From positions 1 to 42,480 of the IMG/VR virus record IMGVR_UViG_3300006874_000032: a stretch of 42,480 nt of DNA. One strand, written 5' to 3'. Positions within the stretch are counted from its first letter, which is position 1, and every line of letters begins with the position of its first letter. Of the stretch, positions 22,923-34,100 are shown piece by piece. The notes beneath the pieces were generated by a model. It saw only the letters and a list, made by a program, of their open reading frames with translations. It was not told the origin of the DNA and made no database searches. The stretch comes from a virus. A program made the translations under genes and the position numbers.

Positions 22923-24152
22923 ATGGCAGAAGAAACCCAAGAACAAGAAGTAATTCAGGAGGCGCAAGAAATAACTCCTGAACCACAAGAGTCATCACCA
23001 ACAAATACAATTGATGATGACGGAACTATTAAATTAGATTTAAGAAATTTTACAGAAGATGCCGTTCAAAAGCAAAGCACAGATGAGATTCCTGTACGCA
23101 ACGAACCCGAAATTAGCGGAGAAGTACAAGAACAAAACATCGAAACAACAGATGAGCAGCCTACCGGAGAAAGCAACACCGATAACGAAGAAGATGCGGT
23201 GCTCGAACTCATACAGGATGAAGAGGTAGAAAAACCAGCAACATTAGCTGATAAAATAAAAGATATTCCAAATAAGCTTAAAGAAGAATCTGAAAGCGTA
23301 AATAATAATCAAGAGCCTGCTCGTGAGCTTCCTGAAAATATAGATAAGCTAGTTAAGTTTATGGAAGATACGGGCGGGAGTGTTGAAGATTATGTAAATC
23401 TCAACAAAGATTATGAAGGAATGGCTGATATGGATTTGCTACGCGAATACTATCGTCAGTCAAAACCACATTTATCGCCAGACGAAGTTGACTTTTTAAT
23501 AGAAGATAACTTTTCTTATGATGAAGATGTGGATGAAGAGCGTGACATAAAGCGCAAAAAACTAGCATTTAAAGAATCAATTGCTGAAGCTAAATCAAAT
23601 CTTAATAACCTTAAGGGTAAATATTACGAAGATCTTAAGTTAAGTTCTAAGTTAACCCCTGAGCAACGAGAAGCGGTTGAGTTTTACAACGATTATAAAC
23701 AAGATCAAGAATCACGATCACAAATTGCAGAACAACAAAGATCTATATTTAAAGAAAAAACAAATGAATTGTTTGCCAATGAATTCAAAGGTTTTGATTT
23801 TAAAGTTGGTGATAATAAATATAGATTTAAAGTTAAAGATGTAAATAGCGTAAAAGAATCCCAATCTGACATTAATACGCTTGTTAGCAAGTTTGTTAAC
23901 GAAAGCAACGAAATGGAAGATGCTGCGGGTTACCATAAAGCGTTATTTACAGCTATGAATGCAGATGCAGTTGCAAACCATTTTTATGAACAAGGACGTG
24001 CCGACGCACTTAAAACGCAAATGGCTAAATCAAAAAATATTGATATGAACCCACGCTCTGGTCATGAAAAAGTTACAACTACATCAGGTATGCAAGTTCG
24101 CGCAATAACTGGGGATAATCTTGATCGATTAAAAATTAAAATTAAAAAATAA
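22923..24152 (+). CDS. Capsid scaffold-like protein
   Basis: A 409-residue acidic protein directly between portal and major capsid genes, the usual place of the scaffold. Residues 1-125 are Glu/Gln/Pro/Thr-rich and probably disordered. Residues about 140-230 are helical (L-V-K-F-M-E-D-T-G-G, D-L-L-R-E-Y-Y, D-F-L-I-E-D-N-F), followed by E-R-D-I-K-R-K-K-L-A-F-K-E and coiled-coil-like stretches. The C-terminal part ends in a basic tail (L-K-I-K-I-K-K) that could bind the capsid shell. No protease motif is seen. The assignment rests on position, charge pattern and helix content, plus similarity in style to scaffold candidates in crAss-like phages. Confidence 0.7.
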   Translation: MAEETQEQEVIQEAQEITPEPQESSPTNTIDDDGTIKLDLRNFTEDAVQKQSTDEIPVRNEPEISGEVQEQNIETTDEQPTGESNTDNEEDAVLELIQDEEVEKPATLADKIKDIPNKLKEESESVNNNQEPARELPENIDKLVKFMEDTGGSVEDYVNLNKDYEGMADMDLLREYYRQSKPHLSPDEVDFLIEDNFSYDEDVDEERDIKRKKLAFKESIAEAKSNLNNLKGKYYEDLKLSSKLTPEQREAVEFYNDYKQDQESRSQIAEQQRSIFKEKTNELFANEFKGFDFKVGDNKYRFKVKDVNSVKESQSDINTLVSKFVNESNEMEDAAGYHKALFTAMNADAVANHFYEQGRADALKTQMAKSKNIDMNPRSGHEKVTTTSGMQVRAITGDNLDRLKIKIKK

Positions 24153-24171
24153 CTTTTAAACCTAAAATAAA

Positions 24172-25611
24172 ATGGGATTATTTGAAACAGGTGGATCGTT
24201 TCCAGCAGGATTAACTCCATCACCAACCAAATCATTATTTGGTTCAAACTATTTAACTTTTGACTCTGCCTCTGGAGGTGGAACATTTGCACAACAATTT
24301 TTACCAGACGTATACGAAAAAGAAGTTGAGCGTTACGGAAATCGCTCTGTATCTTCTTTCTTACGTATGGTAGGAGCTGAAATTCCTTCTGCTTCAGACC
24401 AAGTAATTTGGTCAGAGCAAGGAAGATTGCACATCGCATATGATGCTGCCGCTGCTAACACAGGAACTAACGTAATTACTCAGGCTGGACACGCTGTACG
24501 AGCTGGCCAAACCGTAGCTGTTGCTGAGGGACTTGTAACTGTAAAAGGAGTTGTTATTTCTGTAACTACTGATACATTTACTGTTGCTCCTTATGGTGGA
24601 CAAACTCTTGATGCCGCTGGTCTTTCAACTGGTGCTGCTGTAGCTGTAAAAGTATTTGTTTACGGTTCTGAATTTGCTAAAGGAACTGCCGGTATGACAG
24701 GATCTGTAGACGCTGGTTTCCAACAATTTAGCAATTCACCAATCATTATCAAAGATAAATATAATATCTCTGGTTCTGATGCTGCACAAATTGGGTGGGT
24801 AGAAGTAACTACTGAGAACGGAGCTTCTGGGTACTTATGGTATTTAAAATCAGAGCACGAAACTCGTTTACGTTTTGAAGATTATCTTGAAATGTCAATG
24901 GTTGAAGGTGAATTAGCTGCTACTACTGGCGCTGGTTCTGAAGCTAATGATCAAGGATATAAAGGTACTGAAGGTCTTTTTGCTGCTATTGAAAGCCGTG
25001 GAAACATCTATCAAAACTTTAATTCAGGTGAAGCTACTTTAGCTAACGCTGGTGCAGATCGTACTGCCCTTCAAGACTTTGATGAAATTCTTAAGAATCT
25101 TGACAAGCAAGGAGCTATTGAAGAAAACATGCTTTTCTTAAACCGTGCAACTGCATTAGCTTTTGATGATATGTTAGGTGCTGTAAATGCTCACTATAAC
25201 GGAGGTAGCTCTTTTGGGGTATTTGACAATAGCGAGGATATGGCTATCAACTTAGGATTTAGCGGTTTCCGTAGAGGATCTTATGACTTTTACAAAACTG
25301 ACTGGAAATATTTAAATGATGCCGCTACACGTGGACTTACTGAAGATATTGATGGTGTTATGGTACCAGCTGGTACTTCAACAGTATACGATCAGCAACT
25401 AGGTAAGAACATTAAGCGTCCTTTCTTACACGTGCGTTACCGCGCTTCTGAAGCAGATGATAGAAAAATGAAGTCTTGGATCACTGGATCTGTAGGCGGA
25501 GTTTATACTTCTGACGTTGATGAAATGAACGTACACTTCTTATCAGAAAGATGTTTATGTGTTCAAGGTGCTAACAACTTTGTATTATTCAAGTCTGTTA
25601 CTCAAGCATAA
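24172..25611 (+). CDS. Major capsid protein
   Basis: A 479-residue capsid subunit, probably of HK97 fold. The N-terminal arm (residues 1-70) leads to the P-domain-like helix (E-K-E-V-E-R-Y-G-N-R). A beta-rich insertion (residues about 90-185) is Ala/Val/Gly/Thr-rich. Then come G-Y-L-W-Y, a helical spine (R-L-R-F-E-D-Y-L-E-M), and the A-domain with E-N-M-L-F-L-N-R and W-I-T-G-S-V-G-G. Arg codons are mostly CGT/CGC (13 of 18 by my count), unlike the AGA-rich neighbours, as expected of the most highly expressed gene. A strong intrinsic terminator follows 18 bases after the stop. Position after scaffold and style match crAss-like capsid proteins. Confidence 0.88.
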   Translation: MGLFETGGSFPAGLTPSPTKSLFGSNYLTFDSASGGGTFAQQFLPDVYEKEVERYGNRSVSSFLRMVGAEIPSASDQVIWSEQGRLHIAYDAAAANTGTNVITQAGHAVRAGQTVAVAEGLVTVKGVVISVTTDTFTVAPYGGQTLDAAGLSTGAAVAVKVFVYGSEFAKGTAGMTGSVDAGFQQFSNSPIIIKDKYNISGSDAAQIGWVEVTTENGASGYLWYLKSEHETRLRFEDYLEMSMVEGELAATTGAGSEANDQGYKGTEGLFAAIESRGNIYQNFNSGEATLANAGADRTALQDFDEILKNLDKQGAIEENMLFLNRATALAFDDMLGAVNAHYNGGSSFGVFDNSEDMAINLGFSGFRRGSYDFYKTDWKYLNDAATRGLTEDIDGVMVPAGTSTVYDQQLGKNIKRPFLHVRYRASEADDRKMKSWITGSVGGVYTSDVDEMNVHFLSERCLCVQGANNFVLFKSVTQA

Positions 25612-25628
25612 TTACTAATGTAAGATTT

Positions 25629-25664
25629 ACCCCTGATGAATCTTCAGGGGTAGGTTTTACTTTT
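25629..25664 (+). terminator. Intrinsic terminator behind the capsid gene
   Basis: A perfect 8-base-pair stem, ACCCCTGA with TCAGGGGT, spans 25629-25651 around a 7-base loop. It is followed by AGGTTTTACTTTT, a broken T-tract. This probably limits read-through from the capsid gene. Confidence 0.75.
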
Positions 25665-25686
25665 AACAATTTTATTATATTATATT

Positions 25687-26517
25687 ATGGCAAAAAAGAA
25701 AGATGCTGTAGAGACTTTAGAAGTTTCAGCAGCCCAAATAGTAGAAACACCAAAACCAATTAAACCCGCTCAGAAAAAAGATGAATGGGCAATTAAGGAT
25801 AGAACTTACGTGTTAAAAGGCAATAAAGCGCCTATAACATATACGTTAGCTTCTAGACATCATGGCAGAAACCCATTGATGTGGTTTGATGAAGGGAAAG
25901 GTTTAAATAGAGAATTGCGTTACGCTAGTAACCAAAATTCCCCGTTTAAAGACGAGCAGCAGGGATATTCAACTTTAAAACATATTGTTTTTAAAAACGG
26001 ATCTTTATTTGTTCCAAAATCTGACCAAGCCTTACAAAAATTATTATCATTATATCATCCGCAACGTAACAAAACATATTATGAAGTAGATAACGTTGCT
26101 GTTGCTAAATATGAATTACAAGATTTAGAACTAGAAATTGAAGCACTAAATTTAGCTAAAGGCTTAGATGTTGATCATGCTGAAGCGGTTTTACGGGTTG
26201 AACAAGGCTCAAGTGTTAGTAAAATGACTAGTCAAGAAATTAGAAGAGACTTATTATTATTTGCTAGAAATAATGCGGAGCTATTTGTTGAGTTAGTGAA
26301 TGATGATAATGTACAATTAAGAAACTTTGGAATTAAAGCGGCTGAAGCTGGCATTATTTCGCTATCACAAGATCAAAGAACTTTTTCTTGGAGTAGTACA
26401 AATAGAAAGCTTATGACGGTGCCATTTGATGAAAACCCATACTCTGCACTTGCGGCGTGGTTTAAAACAGATGAAGGGACTGAAGTTTACAAATCAATAG
26501 AGAAAAAACTTAAGTAA
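25687..26517 (+). CDS. Putative virion protein between capsid and connector genes
   Basis: A 276-residue protein. The N-terminus is Lys/Ala-rich (M-A-K-K-K-D-A), followed by an all-beta part with L-K-G-N-K-A-P-I-T-Y and L-M-W-F-D-E-G (residues about 45-85). The middle has F-V-P-K-S-D-Q-A-L-Q-K-L-L-S-L-Y-H-P. From residue 150 the chain is helical with D-D-N-V-Q-L-R-N-F-G and W-S-S-T-N-R-K-L, ending P-F-D-E-N-P-Y-S-A-L and a charged tail. I know proteins of this look downstream of capsid genes in Bacteroidota phages, but not their role; a head or decoration protein is likely. It is framed by two hairpin terminators, so its level may be set separately. Confidence 0.6.
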   Translation: MAKKKDAVETLEVSAAQIVETPKPIKPAQKKDEWAIKDRTYVLKGNKAPITYTLASRHHGRNPLMWFDEGKGLNRELRYASNQNSPFKDEQQGYSTLKHIVFKNGSLFVPKSDQALQKLLSLYHPQRNKTYYEVDNVAVAKYELQDLELEIEALNLAKGLDVDHAEAVLRVEQGSSVSKMTSQEIRRDLLLFARNNAELFVELVNDDNVQLRNFGIKAAEAGIISLSQDQRTFSWSSTNRKLMTVPFDENPYSALAAWFKTDEGTEVYKSIEKKLK

Positions 26518-26524
26518 ACCGTGG

Positions 26525-26560
26525 TGATAAGGGTCACTTCGGTGGCCCTTATTATTATAA
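26525..26560 (+). terminator. Intrinsic terminator with UUCG tetraloop
   Basis: The stem ATAAGGG/CCCTTAT plus a G-U pair and CAC/GTG closes on a C(UUCG)G loop (26527-26552). The stem can extend two pairs outward and is followed by T/A-rich TATTATAA. Its position inside the extension that a GTG at 26521 would create argues that translation of the next gene starts at 26569. Confidence 0.8.
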
Positions 26561-26568
26561 ATATAGAT

Positions 26569-27255
26569 ATGGCAGTTAACATTAATACGGTATATAACAG
26601 AGTATTAGCAATTTCAAATAAAGAAAATAGGGGTTATATAACACCACAAGAATTTAATTTGTTAGCTAATCAAGCCCAATTAGAAATATTTGAGCAATAT
26701 TTTTATGATCTTAACCAATTTAATAGAATGGGTGAGATTAATAATGAGCATGCTAATATCATAAAAAATATAAAAGAAAAAATCAATTTGTTTAGAAAAT
26801 CAACAGATTTGACTTATTCTAATCCATTATTTGCAATGCCAACTGACTTATATAGGCTAGGAACAGTATTCTACAATAATGCAACAGAAATTGAGGAAAT
26901 AGCTCAAAATGAGTATTTATATATAAATGCCTCACCTTTAACAAAACCCACAACAGCTAGACCTGTGTTTATCAGAGAAGGAGGATATATTAATGTGTAC
27001 CCTACTACAATAACTTCAGCGGTAAAATGTTCTTATATAAAAATACCAGCTGAGGTAGGTTGGGGATATACAGATGTAGATAATGTTAGTTTATATGACT
27101 CATCCACTACAACTGATTTTGAGCTCCATGAAAGCGAAGAAACTGTTCTGGTATATAAAATATTAGCTTATGCGGGAATAGTCATTAGACAGCCCGAAAT
27201 AAGCCAAATAGCGGATCAAAAAGACGCTTTAAAAGTACAAAAAGAAAAATCTTAA
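26569..27255 (+). CDS. Head-tail connector / ring protein candidate
   Basis: A 228-residue protein. The chosen start is the ATG at 26569 (M-A-V-N-I-N-T-V-Y-N-R-V-L). An in-frame GTG at 26521 would add 16 residues that cross the terminator hairpin. The N-terminal 80 residues are helical (I-T-P-Q-E-F-N-L-L-A-N-Q-A-Q-L-E-I-F-E-Q-Y). The middle has L-F-A-M-P-T-D-L-Y-R-L. Then comes a beta region with P-V-F-I-R-E-G-G-Y-I-N-V-Y-P, and a helical end. This is the layout of tail tubular A-like or connector proteins in podoviruses of Bacteroidota. Five bases separate it from the next, probably interacting, gene. Confidence 0.65.
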   Translation: MAVNINTVYNRVLAISNKENRGYITPQEFNLLANQAQLEIFEQYFYDLNQFNRMGEINNEHANIIKNIKEKINLFRKSTDLTYSNPLFAMPTDLYRLGTVFYNNATEIEEIAQNEYLYINASPLTKPTTARPVFIREGGYINVYPTTITSAVKCSYIKIPAEVGWGYTDVDNVSLYDSSTTTDFELHESEETVLVYKILAYAGIVIRQPEISQIADQKDALKVQKEKS

Positions 27256-27259
27256 ATAA

Positions 27260-28144
27260 ATGGCATTAGGAACGCAAACACCAAAAGAATATTACGGAGG
27301 ATCGGCCAAGGGCGATTACCAGTATATAACAGCCACTGATATTATAAATAACTTTATTGTTTCTCAAGTTGGAGATGATAAGATTATTAAAAGTGCAAAA
27401 CGTGCTGAGGTTGCATTCCACGCACAGCGAGGTATACAAGAGTTAAACTATGATACTGTAAATAGTCTTAAAACTCAAGAAATTGAATTACCTCCGTCTT
27501 TATCTGTAGACTTGCCACACGATTTTGTTAGCTATGTTAAGATAACATACGTAGATGATGCTGGAATTGAAAGAGCTATAAAGCCAGCGCCTTTATCAAC
27601 AGCCCCTACTGCTATACTACAAGATGATAATTATAATTATTTATTTGATGACCAAGGGAATTTGCTAATAGGTTCTGAGTCTACAACAGTAAGTCGGTTT
27701 CAAAAGTCTAGTTCTGACAATGTTCAACGAGACACTATAGATAATTTAGAAGAAGGGTATGGTTATAATGTTGATTTTGGCAAACGTTATGGTTTAAACC
27801 CTCAATTAGCAACCAAAACCGGTTTTTTTATAATTGATGATACTAATGGAATAATTAGCTTTTCAAGCGATTTAAAAGACAAAATAATTATTGTAAAGTA
27901 TATATCAGATGGTTTATTTGCTGAAGGTGATATGCGTATTCATAAATTTGCGGAAGAGGCTTTGTATAAGTTTATAGCACACGGCATTATTACAGCAAAA
28001 GCAAATGTACCAGAATACCAAGTAAACCGGCTGAAAAAAGAAAAACGAGCAGCTATTCGCTCGGCTAAATTAAGACTAGCAAATATTAGCATAGAGGATC
28101 TTACTCAAATCATGCGCGGAAAATCGCAGCAAATTAAGCACTAA
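27260..28144 (+). CDS. Head-tail connector / tail tubular A-like protein
   Basis: A 294-residue protein following the connector candidate and directly before the giant stabilisation gene. It opens with I-N-N-F-I-V-S-Q-V-G-D-D, then R-A-E-V-A-F-H-A-Q-R-G-I-Q-E-L-N-Y-D, a helix typical of T7 gp11-like gatekeepers. A P-H-D-F-V-S-Y-V-K-I strand follows, and I-I-V-K-Y-I-S-D-G leads into a C-terminal helical and basic part (K-K-E-K-R-A-A-I-R-S-A-K-L-R-L-A). The P-x-D-F/L-x-x-x-V-K element is common in such proteins. It probably forms one of the rings below the portal. Function is inferred from motifs and neighbours. Confidence 0.7.
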   Translation: MALGTQTPKEYYGGSAKGDYQYITATDIINNFIVSQVGDDKIIKSAKRAEVAFHAQRGIQELNYDTVNSLKTQEIELPPSLSVDLPHDFVSYVKITYVDDAGIERAIKPAPLSTAPTAILQDDNYNYLFDDQGNLLIGSESTTVSRFQKSSSDNVQRDTIDNLEEGYGYNVDFGKRYGLNPQLATKTGFFIIDDTNGIISFSSDLKDKIIIVKYISDGLFAEGDMRIHKFAEEALYKFIAHGIITAKANVPEYQVNRLKKEKRAAIRSAKLRLANISIEDLTQIMRGKSQQIKH

Positions 28145-28147
28145 TAA

Positions 28148-31100
28148 ATGGCAGAACTTAAGCATACATTTGTTAAAGGTCGAATGAATAAAGACCTTGA
28201 CGAAAGACTTATACCTAATGGTGAATATAGAGACGCTTTAAATATTCAAATATCTAGTTCAGAAGGTTCTGATGCTGGTGCTATTGAAAATGTATTGGGT
28301 AATGAAAAAGTTTTTGATTTAGGTTTAACAAATGCAACTTGTATAGGTACAGCCAAAGATACTCTTAATAAAAAAATATATTGGTTTGTTAATTCTGAAG
28401 AATTAAATGGCATTTACGAATATGATATTGTTAATAATATTATTGACCCAATATTAATAGATTTAAAAACTTTTACTGAGGTAACTATTGATAGTTTAAG
28501 AATTGACCCATCTGATGACGGCCTTATCTTAAGGGGGATGAGTTTGGACGAAAGAAAGGATATATTTTTTAATTTTAAACAAGATCCTCCGGTTTATGAT
28601 CAAAGTCTTAAGCAATCCACCCAAGCTTTATGTCGTAATAGCATAAAAATATCTTCCGTATTACCTCCGCTAGAATTTAATGTGCCTAAAAATACAATAA
28701 TAACTACTCCTAAAAATGATACTTCAAATTCTTTAATACTTAATAATGTTTCTTATACTGGCGAAATACAAGCGGGTGTTACTTTTGCTTTTGAATATTT
28801 TAAAGAAAGTGTATTAAATTTTGATTCAAAATATTTTATTTTAGGTGCAAATATTATTGATGGCTTATTATTTTTTACAGATGGATTAAATGAGCCAAAA
28901 GTTATTGATATAGAAAAGTTTAAGCACTATTCAAATAATTTAAAACAAGCCGACGGAACAATACTAAAACAAAATACAATTATAAGATTGTATGATGGAT
29001 CTACAAGAAACATTTTAGAAGAAGATATATGCGTAGCTAAAAAAGCCCCTCAAAAATCTCCTGAATTAAGAATGTCAACTACACTTAGAGATAATGTAGT
29101 AGTTTCAAGTGGTACTTTTAATTTTTATAAAGATGGAGCATTAGTATTACCTTCTAATGAAAATCCAACTATAACAGCGGGGCAAAATTTATATCCAGCT
29201 GCCGGGTGGAAAGAGGGAGATATTATTATTTTTGATTTTGAAAACAATGACAAAACATATGAGGCCACATTAAAAATAAATAGTATAGCCTCTACAACTA
29301 CAGTATTTCAAGTTATTTCTTATAGTGAGCAACCCGAAAACATAGATTATAGTGTTACTGCTACATTGCGGGAAAATGACCCTATATATGAATTAAAATT
29401 TCCAAGATTTGCATATAGATGGAAATACTTAGATAATACATATTCAACATTTTCACCATTTTCAATGCCCGCTTTTATCCCGGGTGAATTTGAATATGAC
29501 GGAAAGAAAGGATTTAATGAAGGCCTTGTAAATAATTTAAGAAGGTTAACATTATTAAACATTGATAAAGGTAATGATACTGTTAAATCGATTGATATTC
29601 TTTTAAAGTTTGATGATGACAATAATGTTTATATTGTTGATACTAAAAAAAGAAAAGATGTTGAAGGAGTAAATTTATCTTTTGAGATAACAAAAGAAAC
29701 AATAAAATCTACTGTACCAAATATTCAGTTACTAAGGCAATGGGACAATGTACCTAAAAAAGCACTTGCGCAAGAAATTGTTGGGAATAGAATAATATAT
29801 GGTAATTATTATCAAAATTATGATATTCCATATGATCCTAAGTTTTCAGTAGCCCCTGTGATTACTGACGGGCTTTTTAAACGAAGTATTAAGTCTAATA
29901 GAAATTATGAGTTAGGCGTTGTTTATGTTGATAAATTTAATAGGCAAACGCCTGTTTTGTCAAATAATTCTGGATCGTATTTTTTAGATAAATCATTTGC
30001 CAATAAAAATACAGCATTATCTGTTAAACTAAATAGCGTTCCCCCAGCGTGGGCCACCCATTTCAAATTTTTTGTAAAAGAAACATCGGCAGAATATTAT
30101 AATATAGCAGCCGATAGGGTGTATTTTGATGACGACAATGGATTTGCTTTTGTTTCATTCCCTTCTTCAGAAAGAAATAAAATTAATGAAGATAGCTATA
30201 TATTATTAAAAAAGAGCCACGGGAAAAATGAAGCTATTAATAGTCCTGACAATAGGTATAAAGTTATTGATATATTTAGTGAGCCTCCAGAATTTGTTCA
30301 TGAAAAAATTGAGCAAGTTGGTATTTTTGGTAATGTTTTATTTTCTGCTTCTTATGGAGATCAAACATTAACGACTGTAAAAAAAGCAGGCTCTACTCCC
30401 ACTAAAGATAATACTACTATATTAATAAGTTCTATTAACTCAAAAGGAACTATTACTTCCCCTCCTACTGCAGACGACGAGAAAGGCGTTGACGACGAGT
30501 CTAAAAAACAATTAGCTGTTGGTAGATACGTGAAATTTGCTAAAGATAATAAAAAATCAAAACTATATAAGATCGCTAGCATTAGATACCACTTAGATGG
30601 TGCCGATGAAGCGGAAATAAAATTTACTGAACCTTTTGGAGATGATATAGATTTTTTATACACTGGAACAAATGACACTATTAGACCTGGTATTGATATG
30701 CGTATATATGAGGATAGCGCTAATGCAGGTGACCCAGAGTTTAATGGAAGGTTTTTTGTAAAGCTTGAATCAAACGGGCTGTTAAAAAAGGCAACAGAAC
30801 AATCTACCTTAAATGACGGTGATATAGAATATTATGCTAAATATTCCGCTAGTTTTGATGGCAAAGATAGAAACCCCAAAAATGCAGATGGAATTAGAAT
30901 TGTACCATTTTTTGTTCGATGGGGTGGAACACCTACAGCGGGTAGCAATTCGACCAGTGGACAAAGACAAACATTTGGGGGAAAACAGTTCCATATTTCT
31001 TTAGAAGTGACCGGGCCAGATGACGATAATATATTATTACAAAATATAGAAACAGGTTCTAAAATACAATTTTCAAACCACGAAACAATATATAGAGTTG

Positions 31101-34100
31101 GTCAGGTTTATGTTCAAACTTTAACATCATTTCCCCAAATTTATCACTTAAGATTTGAGAATGAGGACGGCATTGAGCAAAATTTAACAGAAACGGTTAC
31201 AACAAATAAAACAGATTTAGAACCAAATTTTATAACTTTAAGTTTATTAGCCGAAAGAGACGAAGAAGAAAAAGGCAGTTTTGTTTCAAACCCCGCTATT
31301 TTTGAAACCGAACCAGTTAGACAAAAAACAGAACTTGATATTTATTATGAAAATGACATTGCATATCCAATATCAAAACATTATGACACGCATGTGCTAA
31401 ATTGGTACAATTGTTTCAACTTTAACAACGGCGTTGAAAGCAATAGAATACGAGATGATTTTAATGCTCCTTTTATTAAAAATGGTGTTAAGGCATCTAC
31501 TGTTTTAGAAGAAGGCTATCAAGAAGAACATAAATTTAATGGGCTTATTTGGTCTGGAATTATTAATTCTAAATCTTCTATAAATAATTCTAATCAATTT
31601 ATTCAAGCAGAAACAATAACAAAAGACTTTTTGCCCTCTTACGGTAAAATACAAAAATTGCATACATGGGACAATGCAATGGTTATATTTTTAGAAAATA
31701 AAGTAGTAAGAGTATATGCAAATAAATCTCAATTATTTGACGCAAATGGAAATGGTACTTTAACTTCTACCAATAGAGTTATTGGGGATGCACAAGAGTA
31801 TAATGGTGAATACGGTATTTCAAATGACCCACAATCATTTGCTGCTTTTGGGTTTAGATGTTATTTTGTAGACAGAAAAAACGGTAAAGTTTTACGACTT
31901 TCAAAAGATGGATTAACGCCTATATCAGATGTTAATATGAACGATTTTTTTAGAGATCGTTTAGAAACTAATCAAAAAATATTTGGCTCGTTTAATGAAA
32001 GAGACGAAATATATAATATTTCTTTTGCTGATGATAATGATACAGTTTCATTTTCAGAAAACGTTAATGGCTGGGTAACTAGAAAATCATTTGTTCCTCA
32101 AAATGCTATTTCAATTAATTCAAAATATTTTACATTTAACAATGCAAATTTATGGAAGCATGCATCGACCTTATCTCCGAGAAATAATTTTTATGGAGTA
32201 CAGGGCGAATCGTTTGTAGAATTTGAAATTAATGATGAGCCTTCTGCGATAAAAAGATTTAAAACAATTAGTTACGAAGGAACTAAAGACTGGATTGCGA
32301 CTGTACAAACTGACCAAGAAAAATCAGCTGAAATATCTTTCATAAATAAAGAAAACAAATATTTTTCAAATATTAAAGGAGAAGCAAAGTTTGATTCTGA
32401 AACAGGGGGTAATCTTGATTTAAAAAAGTTTAATTTTCAAGGTTTAGGAAAATCTTCAGAGCAAGACGTTATAGAAGACACAAGAGTTAGAACAGACCTT
32501 ATTTTTGGTATTGATTTAACAATAATAGAGGCTAGCCAATATAATGTTGGAATAACAACACAATCTAAGGTTTTAACCAATTTGCTACCAGGAGAATTAA
32601 TTCCAGCAAATAAAAACACTGTTTCTTTAAATATAACACCTCCAAATAATTATAAATTATTAGCTAGTGATTTTACAGGAACTAACTGTACTTTTGTTCA
32701 AAATGGAGATGGGGTTACTGTAACATATACCCATGGTATAACTTATCAACCAAATATAGATACAACAATACTAATACCTATAAGTGGTGGTAGATTGATA
32801 TTAAAAGAAATTGAGGTTACGATTACTCGTGCTGTTGTATTAAGTAATTCCAATAGCTTGGTAGATTCTAGAGAATTTATTATATCTGGAAGACCAGGAG
32901 AGGTTTATTTAATAACAAATGATCTTTTAACTGCTGATGAAGGATTTGAACTGTTGTCTGGTAATGTTACTATTAGTAATTCTAATATTAATGCTAACTC
33001 GCAAATATCTCAAACAGGGGGAAGCACAACAGAGGTAGCTACTGCGGAATATATTTTAATAGAAAACGGTACAACTTCTATTAATTATACCGTAACTGCA
33101 CGGGCTAGACAGGTAATTATTCCTAATAAAATTGTTCAAAGCAAAAATATAGATACTGGGGCTTTAGAAAATAATCAAGAGCAAAGAAGCCTAAAAATAA
33201 TTGGCGAGCCTGGAGCTATCGTTAGATATGTTTTAAACGATAGTGTATCTAATATACAAGAAGAAACATTAACAATTCCAGGTGGTGGTTTTGTAGATGT
33301 ATTTTTAGATTTTACCGCTACTGACGATAATTATAATATTGCAAAAACATATACATTAATATTTTCTGTAGGAGAAAAAACAGAGTTTGGCGAAAGCTTT
33401 GGTTCTAGAACAGTTACTTTCAATAGATTAGCTAAATCACAAAAAACATTACAAATTAAAGCTTACCATGCGGACTCTGTTAATAATGCTATTAAAACAA
33501 AAAGTTATATTGGTTTTGGTGGCGATGAAATAGATAATGATGAAGTTGAATTTGAATTTACTTTAAACTCAAGTTATGATTATGACATAATTAGTCAACC
33601 CTCATCAAGCAATTTTGTATTTAGCAATGGTAATAAGAATAATGTAACAATCAGTAATGTATCAATAAGTGTTGATCCGGTTAATGAACATATAGTTACT
33701 TTAAATTTTACTGTTGATACTGATGCTATTAATTTTAATGAGTTAGTAACTATTAATTTAGATAGCTTTGTTAATAGAAAAATAACATTAACAATAAGTT
33801 ATAGCGATGTAAATCAAGGCACAGATTACAACGGTTCATTTATAAATAGCTTATCAACAATTCAGGGAATTGCTGGTAGCACAAATAGTAGTCTAAATAG
33901 TATACAGTATAAAATACTAATGGTGGGCAAACAACTATTAGATGGAGTAGGGGAAGACGCTTTACAGCCTAATGAGTTTAGGCTATACGATGCTTTAGTA
34001 AGCGGTAACGATGTTACCGAAACCTATGATGATAACAACGAACTATATTTGACACTTAATGATGTAACAGTAGGTGCTACAATAACATTGCAGCCTAGCG

